Source: an uncultured Clostridia bacterium
Lineage (GTDB): Bacteria > Bacillota > Clostridia > Christensenellales > Borkfalkiaceae
Length of the DNA: 64,000 nucleotides
NCBI GenBank assembly: GCA_944368155.1
Contig: CALVWW010000002.1
Location: 62,001 to 126,000, forward strand
Direction: 5' to 3'
Under the pieces are notes generated by a model, which made no database searches, was not told the DNA's origin, and saw only the letters and a program-made list of their open reading frames with translations. Below, in pieces: positions 7,657-14,241 of the stretch (positions are counted from its first letter, which is position 1; each line of letters opens with the position of its first letter). Position numbers and translations under genes: made by a program.

Positions 7657-8895
7657 TCACAGTTTGTAGTCGAATTTGTTAATTTCTTTCAACATAAACT
7701 CTTGTGAATAATCGGTGTAGCCTCTGTCAACGCGACTGGTTTTAACATCCGAATCGTACTCATGACCGACCCATTTCATCACGACTTCGCCCGAAATGCC
7801 ACATTCCTTTGCCCTTGTTATAAAGGTATACCTCAGTTCGTGGACGTGCCTTTCGGGGAAAAGATTTTTCATAGCCGACCTAAGACCGTAGCGTTGAACG
7901 GCTCTCGCCTTGTCAAAGTCGATAAGGTGCAGTACTCGTTTGAGCATTGGAGAAACGGGTATTTTCCTTATGACCTCGGCGTGACCTTTTCTCGTCTTTT
8001 CGGAGCGGCAGCTTATGTATGTGCCGTCGTATTCAAGGGTAGTCAGTTCGCCCACTCGCATACCCGTATAGAGCAATACGAGCAGGGCGGAGACGGAATA
8101 CTTGTCGCTGTTGCTCGAGCAGAAGTCGATTAGCTGCTTTTCCTCGGTTAAGGTAAGCGCCTTGCCTTTCTTGACTTCGTAGTGGGCAAGCACGACTTTG
8201 TTCATCGGCGACTTGATGTTGTAGTCGTCGTGTATGACGTCAAAGATTGCAGAGAGCATCTGTTTGAGCTTCTGAGCCGTTCTGTTGTTGCCTTTTTCAG
8301 TCTTCTCGAACAGGAAGTTCTGAATGTGCTGGCGCGTAATTTCGTTTACTCGCATTTTGCCAAACCTCGGCAGCAGGTGCTTTACGGTCATCATCTCATA
8401 GCTTGAATAGGTAGTCTCTTTGATCGTCTGCTTTTTGACTTTTAACCAGTCCTGAACGAAATCAGAGAAGAGGGGGTACTTGTTGTTTTCCCTTTCACTA
8501 ACCGCCTCGGCAAACTTTGCTAAAAATCTTCGTTTCATTGTCTCAAAGTCCTTTGCGGCAACCTCTATGCGGTAGCCGTCGCTGCGGTATCTCGCCTGAT
8601 AGTATCCGTCCTGAGTAATTCGGTATGTAACCAGCTTGTCGTTTATCGTAAATAATCTTTTAATGCTTTCCGGCATTGCGTTAATCTCCTTTCTTGTAAA
8701 TTCGATATAACGACCGTCGCCGTTGCTATTTGCTTGTGCCTTCCTTTCTTCCTTGGCTGTAAGAGTTTTTAACCTCTCCAGCGTTATGCTCTCCGACGCG
8801 GCTTTAAGAATAAGGCTTGTAACCTCGTCTCTCTCGCGTTCGTCGGGAACGTACTTAATTGCGTCTAAAATTCTCTTTAATTCGTTGTCTGTCAT
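7657..8895 (-). CDS. Tyrosine site-specific recombinase (phage-type integrase)
   Basis: 412 residues from ATG 8895; a TTG at 8916 is the alternative, and neither has a good Shine-Dalgarno. The middle holds an SAM-like core-binding domain (about residues 140-225, with KHLLPRFGKMRVNEITRQHIQNF), followed by the catalytic domain. Catalytic residues seen are Arg in TGMRVGEL, His and Arg in HELRYTF, His in WVGHEYD and the Tyr in GYTDYSQEF. It catalyses integration and excision at the tRNA-Leu core CTTAGAATCC. It sits at the left end pointing outward to attL, as is usual for tRNA-targeting elements. The N-terminal 130 residues include a basic arm-binding-like region. Confidence 0.93.
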   Translation of the reverse strand: MTDNELKRILDAIKYVPDERERDEVTSLILKAASESITLERLKTLTAKEERKAQANSNGDGRYIEFTRKEINAMPESIKRLFTINDKLVTYRITQDGYYQARYRSDGYRIEVAAKDFETMKRRFLAKFAEAVSERENNKYPLFSDFVQDWLKVKKQTIKETTYSSYEMMTVKHLLPRFGKMRVNEITRQHIQNFLFEKTEKGNNRTAQKLKQMLSAIFDVIHDDYNIKSPMNKVVLAHYEVKKGKALTLTEEKQLIDFCSSNSDKYSVSALLVLLYTGMRVGELTTLEYDGTYISCRSEKTRKGHAEVIRKIPVSPMLKRVLHLIDFDKARAVQRYGLRSAMKNLFPERHVHELRYTFITRAKECGISGEVVMKWVGHEYDSDVKTSRVDRGYTDYSQEFMLKEINKFDYKL

Positions 8896-9155
8896 TCGGT
8901 ATGCAGCGGTATGCAAACAGAGGGAGTTATTAGCTCGTCCCCGTCATTGCTTGTGCGTACCAGCAAACTGTCTTGCAGTTTGCCAGATCCCGAAGAGTAC
9001 CATTTTTAATTAACTCTATCACAAAATCCTCCTTGTTATTTCCGCAGGGTGGGACTAGGGCAATCGTAAGCCGTGGTGTCAGTCGCTCGGTCACCTTCTC
9101 TCCTTTTCCCGAAAAATCTTGCTGTGCAATCTTTTTCGGGATATGCTGTGGAACT

Positions 9156-9186
9156 GATACAAACCACTTTTGAAGTGGTTTGTATC
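9156..9186. other. Perfect 14-bp hairpin between integrase and relaxase genes
   Basis: GATACAAACCACTT (9156-9169) and AAGTGGTTTGTATC (9173-9186) with a 3-nt loop. No U-run follows on either strand. It lies 40 nt after the relaxase stop, so it may be a 3' processing hairpin, a regulator site or part of the element's recombination region. Nothing else is recognised in 8896-9226. Confidence 0.6.
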
Positions 9187-9226
9187 CTACCATAAAATCT
9201 TTTGAAAAGCAATAGGATTTGGAAAG

Positions 9227-10483
9227 TTATTTGCTCCAACCGTTGCCTGAACTCTTGAAGGGAGTGGAGCGCTTTTCAGTTTTACGCTGCTCGGCTGTTG
9301 CAATCGCCTCTTTCAGCTTGTCCGGCGCTTGCTGTCGTAACTCTCGCAAAGTCTTGGCGTCTTTTTCGAAAGCTTGCCGCTCACGCTCTGCTTTCTGGTA
9401 TAGCTCAAAGACGTCGTGCTGGTCCTTGGTGCTGTATTCAAGCTCTTGCCTTAACCTTGCGTTTTCGGCAGCGAGAACAGGCACGTCGCGCTTGTCGGGC
9501 TTTTTCTTGCCGCCTAAGTATTCTTTTGCAACGTCGGCGGCAGCCTGAAGGGGAGCAACCTCGCGCTGTAATTGCTCTTGTCTTTGTTCAAGCCTTTGCG
9601 CCTCTCTTTCAGCGTGGGCTTGTCTGGCTTCCGCAATGTCCGCCATAAACTTTGTCTGTGTCAGCCTGTCTTCGGCTTCTGCAATATAGATTTTATTGCT
9701 CTTTAATTTGTCGTCTGCTTCGGCAAGTTCGGCTTGCCGTTGCTTCATCTGCCAATCATACTTTGTAGTATGCTTTCTGTTGGAACCGACCTCGCCGCGT
9801 TCCAGCCCATACCGCACGCTTACTCGGTCGTAAAACTCGTCCTGCATATTTCCGTAAGAGTGCTGCCCTCCGCGTTCCGCCCAGAAATCAGAACTGCATA
9901 GCTTTGGCTGCTCTAATTTGACATACTCATAGACTGACTTTCCGTCCTTGTCTTTCAGCTGTATGGGAGAGCCTTTCTCATTTCGTGCAACCTTGCCATC
10001 CTTCATGGCGTAGACCTTCTTTTTAGCTGTGTCAACTAACGGAAGGTAGTAGAGCTGCAAGTGCGGAGTGGTTTCGTCATAGTGAACAACGGCGGAAAGT
10101 ATGTTGGCATCCGTGCCGTGGTAACCTATGCAGTACAGAGCAAATTTGTACGCACTCTCAAAGAAGTCTTTGACCTCCGGCGGCGGAGGGAGACCTGGAA
10201 CATAACCAAGCCGCTCAAAAAACGCGCTGTCGCTGGTTATAATCATTCCCTCGAATGCGACCGAGTTTCCCTTTTCCTTGAACGTTGCGTTCATGGTCTT
10301 CATTGTCCTTTTCCATTGAGCCGTAAGTCCGCCGTCTGACTTTTTGAAATAGAAGTTCAGCGGTGTTCTCTCGCTGTCAATGTTTTCGTTGCGGTTGTTC
10401 TTTGCGGTGCGTTCCGTCTCCCGACCAATGCCGCCCAAATCGCTCTTTTGAAATGATTGTATTCGTACGACTTGATAGCTTAT
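9227..10483 (-). CDS. MobV-family relaxase (Pre/Mob), apparent AUA start
   Basis: 419 residues if read from the non-standard codon ATA at 10483. The family N-terminus (SYQVVRIQSFQKSDLGGIGRE...ERTPLNFYF) is fully in frame from there, with AGGAGG 8 nt upstream. The first standard start, TTG at 10438, would drop 15 conserved residues and has no RBS. The relaxase core holds the metal-binding signature HYDETTPHLQ near residue 133. The second half (about 235-390) is a long charged coiled coil rich in Glu, Gln and Arg. It nicks one strand at oriT and pilots it into a recipient using a co-resident conjugation machine. Confidence 0.9.
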   Translation of the reverse strand: MSYQVVRIQSFQKSDLGGIGRETERTAKNNRNENIDSERTPLNFYFKKSDGGLTAQWKRTMKTMNATFKEKGNSVAFEGMIITSDSAFFERLGYVPGLPPPPEVKDFFESAYKFALYCIGYHGTDANILSAVVHYDETTPHLQLYYLPLVDTAKKKVYAMKDGKVARNEKGSPIQLKDKDGKSVYEYVKLEQPKLCSSDFWAERGGQHSYGNMQDEFYDRVSVRYGLERGEVGSNRKHTTKYDWQMKQRQAELAEADDKLKSNKIYIAEAEDRLTQTKFMADIAEARQAHAEREAQRLEQRQEQLQREVAPLQAAADVAKEYLGGKKKPDKRDVPVLAAENARLRQELEYSTKDQHDVFELYQKAERERQAFEKDAKTLRELRQQAPDKLKEAIATAEQRKTEKRSTPFKSSGNGWSK

Positions 10484-10520
10484 ATTGTGTACCTCCTGAA
10501 ACTTAAAATCTTGTAATTCC

Positions 10521-10600
10521 TATGGCTTAGCGGCTTTGCCCGCATAGCCATATCTCACTAGGCTACAAGTAGCCCAGTTCGCCCTTGCAGGGAGCATATT
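10521..10600 (-). other. Candidate oriT next to the relaxase gene
   Basis: On the minus strand the stem-loop GGCTAC-TT-GTAGCC (10574-10561) is followed at once by TAGTGAG (10560-10554) and then ATATGG. This resembles the MobV nick layout of pMV158, hairpin then TAGTGTG/TTA. A second dyad, TATGGCT (10521-10527) / AGCCATA (10546-10552), abuts it. Position upstream of mob and on the same strand also fits. Confidence 0.5.
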
Positions 10601-10652
10601 TGTTATTTGCTTGTAGTTTTGCTTGCGCAAAAAATTGAGTGGCATATATCCT

Positions 10653-11321
10653 TTAATTAACGGCGTTTTTATAACTTTCCACCGCCTTATAGAGCGATAA
10701 ATTTTGTATGTCTTTATGGGCTTTTACATAGTCATACAGCTTATTTAAATCAACGCCTTCAAGTATGGGATTTTCCGTACTTAAATTGCCCGTGCAGCCA
10801 AGTGCTTTAAGGTCTTCTATTGTTCGCTTAATCGGCTTTGATTTTGCCTTTGCTTTTCCGCCTTTGGAGCCTGCCTTTTTGCGTTCGAGAGATACGTCTA
10901 ACGTAAGCCTTGCAAGCGAATAAAACTTCTCTGCCTGCGGCGGTAAATCTTTTGCGATTTTACCTTCGAATGCCTGCTCGCATATAGCCTTGATATACTC
11001 TCCACCGTCGTTCAAATTCATAAGTTTCAACTTGTCATAGTAGCTTTTCTTAAAGGCAAAATGTCTCCATAATCTGTCGTACTTTGAAGCTTTCTTTCCG
11101 TTCAACTTCTCTTGACGTTGAAGGGAGAGTATGTCCTTTAAATCTGCCCAGATAACATTGAATTTTTGCTCGTCGAAACGGTTGTCTTTCCCCTCGAACA
11201 TATACTCGCAGATGTGGTGCAGCATGCAGGCAATGTCCTCGTTGTTCTCGTCTTTCAACACATTCCAAAACAGCTCATAAAAATTGAATTCTTCTATCGT
11301 CTTTATCTCCTCGGTTTTCAT
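10653..11321 (-). CDS. Element protein with two tandem DUF6291-like repeats
   Basis: 222 residues; function not known. An internal duplication is visible: residues about 12-80 (FYELFWNVLKDENNEDIACM...CEYMFEGK...) and about 90-160 (SYYDKLKLMNLNDGGEYIKA...CEQAFEGK...) share the pattern of aromatic start, acidic stretch, [I/C]C-x-x-x-FEGK, then a helix and a basic GKKASK or GSKGGKAK ending. This pattern recalls DUF6291, found near phage and plasmid replication genes. It lies about 170 nt upstream of the relaxase gene in the same direction, with the oriT candidate between. A role in replication or transfer is a guess. Confidence 0.6.
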   Translation of the reverse strand: MKTEEIKTIEEFNFYELFWNVLKDENNEDIACMLHHICEYMFEGKDNRFDEQKFNVIWADLKDILSLQRQEKLNGKKASKYDRLWRHFAFKKSYYDKLKLMNLNDGGEYIKAICEQAFEGKIAKDLPPQAEKFYSLARLTLDVSLERKKAGSKGGKAKAKSKPIKRTIEDLKALGCTGNLSTENPILEGVDLNKLYDYVKAHKDIQNLSLYKAVESYKNAVN

Positions 11322-11382
11322 AATTTTTTTGTTTTTTTGTGGGCTATCTTACAATCATATATCACATCACCTCCTTGTGGTT

Positions 11383-11606
11383 GCATACCGTTTTTAGATA
11401 GAAAAAGTCCATAGAAAGCTACCTTCCTATGGACTATGATTTTTGTATAAAAAATGTCCAAAAAACGGTATGCTTATAACGCTCTTGTCTATGCGATAGA
11501 ACGCATAGCAAAAGCAACGGTGGGAGTATAAAACTCCACCGCAAACGGCTGAAAAGCCGCTTATTATAAACAGTGATAACTGCCATCGGCTACTGAGCTT
11601 TCGCTC
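11383..11606. other. Hairpin-dense non-coding region
   Basis: Five dyads follow one another. A 13-bp perfect outer stem GCATACCGTTTTT (11383-11395) / AAAAACGGTATGC (11461-11473) encloses AGTCCATAG (11406-11414) / CTATGGACT (11427-11435). Then come CTATGCG...CGCATAG, an imperfect GGTGGGAGT/ACTCCACC, CGGCT-GAAA-AGCCG and CTGAGC-TTTC-GCTCAG. The 11322-12169 gap has no convincing ORF. Candidates are an element replication or transfer origin, or a structured RNA. A further dyad, ATTCTGT/ACAGAAT, lies at 11882-11903. Confidence 0.6.
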
Positions 11607-12093
11607 AGGTCACAGCGCAACAAACAAGTTATTCTTTTGAACCCATCTTCGCAAGCCTCGGCAACGCAAAAACTGCTTGCCGCCAGAACCATAAAAATAG
11701 TGTAGGGGTTTTATCGGAAACCAGACCGCTCGGGTACCGTTTTTTGTCCGCAGAATACCGCCTTTGCGACCGATAGTCGCCAGCCAATTTGTCCGTTAAA
11801 GCCATATAGCCGAACAGTCGCAAACTGCATAAGGCAATGGGAACAGACACATAATTCCTCGTTTCTTACACCGATACGGGCATTCTGTGCAGGCGAACAG
11901 AATTTCCTCCATTCGTCCTAAGCGCATTATAGCATAGCTAAAATGTCCTTGTCAAGCAAAATAGAAACAAATGTTTGTAGAATTAAAGTAAAACTTGTCG
12001 ATATAAGAGCAGCAACATTTCTTATGCTTAAGTAGATTATATGTTGCTGAATATTTTAGGAAATAAGGTTTGGCATTAATTTTTTATTGCGTA

Positions 12094-12122
12094 TAGACAA
12101 AAACAGCTAGCTATGCTAAAAT
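12094..12122 (+). promoter_or_regulatory. Promoter of the CoiA-like/nuclease gene pair
   Basis: TAGACA (12094-12099), 17-nt spacer, TAAAAT (12117-12122); the gene starts 48 nt later. Confidence 0.55.
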
Positions 12123-12169
12123 AAAAGTAAATAAAAGCAAGCTTTTCTTGCGTAATTAAGTGGTATTTT

Positions 12170-13282
12170 ATGGAATATGCTGTTTGGAATGAAAAAATGC
12201 TCTCGGCTACGGAAGTATCAGAAAAATTTGAGTTAGAACGCCAGATTCGATTATTAAGTGAAAGCAAGCAGTTGCGATGTCCTGATGCTGAATGTCAAAA
12301 CCCGATAGTGCGTTACTGCCATGGGGAGAAGAAAATAGCGTATTTTGCTCATTTAAGTAATTGTAGTTGTGATTATGAGCAATTTGACAGAAATAATAGT
12401 TTCGTTTTGCGTGGAGTTAGATTAAAGCTTATGAAATTATTTCAAAAAGCCGGTATTTATGTAAAAGCAGAACAGAAGGTCCTAGCCCATCATTACTGTC
12501 AGTTGTTAATTGGATTATCAGAAAATAACAAGGTTGCTGTTGAGTTTGGAACAGAAAAGACGGATGTTTCAAATATTGAAAATTTAGAAAAAGAGTACAA
12601 TGATAAGAATATAGAGGTAAAATGGATTTTTGTAGGCGATACTCATAACAGTTTAAGAGAGAAAAAACTCTATTATCTTAAGCGCCACTTGCTTAACTGC
12701 ACAGCCAATAAGCAATTTATTATTATAAGTCCAGATTGCGAAAAAGCTGCGCAATATCGTCTTGACGATAACTCATATTTATATTTAGGGGAAAAGGTGA
12801 AAATAACGCCGGACACTGATCTTTATTTCGAGATAAGCGACCTTGAAAATTTAGAATTCACCAATGGCGACTTTTCGTTAAAAGGTTTTAATGAAAGATT
12901 TGATGATTGGCTGCAAAAAAAGCAAGAAGCTTTTAATAAGAAAGTAGCCATTATAGAACAGCATAATAAAGAAGTAGAATCAAGGAAGAGGGAACAGGAA
13001 GAAAAAGAGATTCAGAGAATAAAAAAAGAGGCAAAACAAATTTCTTTTATCAAAAATGATTTTACTTCCGAAGAACGGGTTGATGCTATAAAATATTATT
13101 GTGAGGAGGAAATTCTTGAAAAAATAAATCAGCAAGATGTGCAGGTAAGAGATTCCCGTGGAAGACGATGGATTAGATGCGAGTGCTGTGGCAAAGTTGC
13201 GCCTGCTGATTATTTTAATTCTTACGGAGGACCCAATCGTCTTAATCTCGGTATTTGTGAGGATTGTGCTAAAAAAGGCTGA
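12170..13282 (+). CDS. CoiA-like nuclease with C-terminal zinc ribbon
   Basis: 370 residues. N-terminal region: LRCPDAECQNPIVRYCHGEK followed by KIAYFAHLSNCSC, a zinc-finger pattern typical of the CoiA family (CxxxC...G...FAH). Next comes a PD-(D/E)XK-like core (about 100-150: VKAEQKVLAHH...NNKVAVEFGTEKTD...YNDKNIEVKWIFVG, where E126 would be the acidic ligand). A charged coiled coil (about 255-305) and a final zinc ribbon (CECCG...CEDC) follow. CoiA acts in competence, but on mobile elements this fold is often a defence-type nuclease. It is A+T-rich and co-directional with the next gene 24 nt downstream. Confidence 0.7.
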   Translation: MEYAVWNEKMLSATEVSEKFELERQIRLLSESKQLRCPDAECQNPIVRYCHGEKKIAYFAHLSNCSCDYEQFDRNNSFVLRGVRLKLMKLFQKAGIYVKAEQKVLAHHYCQLLIGLSENNKVAVEFGTEKTDVSNIENLEKEYNDKNIEVKWIFVGDTHNSLREKKLYYLKRHLLNCTANKQFIIISPDCEKAAQYRLDDNSYLYLGEKVKITPDTDLYFEISDLENLEFTNGDFSLKGFNERFDDWLQKKQEAFNKKVAIIEQHNKEVESRKREQEEKEIQRIKKEAKQISFIKNDFTSEERVDAIKYYCEEEILEKINQQDVQVRDSRGRRWIRCECCGKVAPADYFNSYGGPNRLNLGICEDCAKKG

Positions 13283-13306
13283 AACGTGATTTAGGGATAT
13301 TATTTT

Positions 13307-14185
13307 ATGAGTATAGAAAATCCGATATATGATAAAATATACAGAAATTGCTTTAGTATCATAGAGAATTCTTCTGATCGGAACATAAAAAGGAAAAGAG
13401 AAAGATTAGATAGAGAGTATAAGAAATTATGCGAGACTGAAGACTACGAGCGTCAAGAATTTTACAGTATTGTTCATGAACTTCGTTTATACCAGTACAT
13501 CAAAGATTTAGGAATTACCATTATAGCTGCGAATGATAATAACGCAGGTCCTGATTTCGAAACGGGCATAGGGTATATTGAATGTGTGAGTACAACCAAA
13601 GGGGAGCCAGGAACTCCTGCAAGGTTATGCATAGACGAACGACTAAACCAATCGGTGAATCGGTATGTTTCTGCGTTGCCTAGATTGACTAACAGTATTT
13701 CTGAAAAGCTTGAAAGATATAAGTATTATTTAGATAGTAACAAGATTAATAAGAGTAAGCCTCGTATTATTGCGCTTTGCACATCGGTGTTTTCAAATGA
13801 ATTTCATAGCGACTTAAATTTAGACCTTGCACTTAAAATTTTATATGGGATAGATTGCAGAACAATGCGGTTTAATAAAGAAACAAATAGTTTCATTGAA
13901 GAAGCGGACGTGGAATTTCATGCATACAAAGATTTTGCAGTAAAACCACCTAAAAATGCTCCATTACCGCTATGTTATTTCTATAAAGATGAGTTTAAGT
14001 GCATTTCTGGAATAATAGTAAATAACAATGCTATAACAGAAGAATTAACTAAAGATTATTTCTGTCTTTTATTAAATCCATTAGCCGATATACCTATCGA
14101 TAAAACAAAGTTGGAATGTATCAAATACTTTGAACTTGATAGTGTGGACAATAATTATTCGACATTCTGTTGGCGTAACCAATAG
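13307..14185 (+). CDS. Putative PD-(D/E)XK nuclease-like protein
   Basis: 292 residues, no named family recognised. Residues 50-100 contain a restriction-endonuclease-like pattern: HELRLYQYIKDLG (possible helix Glu), AGPDFETG (Asp), YIECVSTTKGEPG (E-x-V with a Lys a few residues on). The remainder is mixed alpha/beta with no membrane segments. It directly follows the CoiA-like gene (24 nt), shares its A+T-rich composition and ends in a bidirectional terminator. The pair looks like a two-gene nuclease module. The nuclease call rests on motif spacing alone. Confidence 0.5.
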   Translation: MSIENPIYDKIYRNCFSIIENSSDRNIKRKRERLDREYKKLCETEDYERQEFYSIVHELRLYQYIKDLGITIIAANDNNAGPDFETGIGYIECVSTTKGEPGTPARLCIDERLNQSVNRYVSALPRLTNSISEKLERYKYYLDSNKINKSKPRIIALCTSVFSNEFHSDLNLDLALKILYGIDCRTMRFNKETNSFIEEADVEFHAYKDFAVKPPKNAPLPLCYFYKDEFKCISGIIVNNNAITEELTKDYFCLLLNPLADIPIDKTKLECIKYFELDSVDNNYSTFCWRNQ

Positions 14186-14203
14186 TGTTAATCAGGCAAA
14201 ATA

Positions 14204-14232
14204 AAAAGGGAGCGGTCAGCTCCCTTTTCTTT
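14204..14232. terminator. Bidirectional terminator between convergent operons
   Basis: AAAAGGGAGC (14204-14213) / GCTCCCTTTT (14219-14228) with a 5-nt loop; U-runs are possible on both strands. It ends the nuclease pair (+) and the helicase operon (-). Confidence 0.9.
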
Positions 14233-14241
14233 TATATATCA

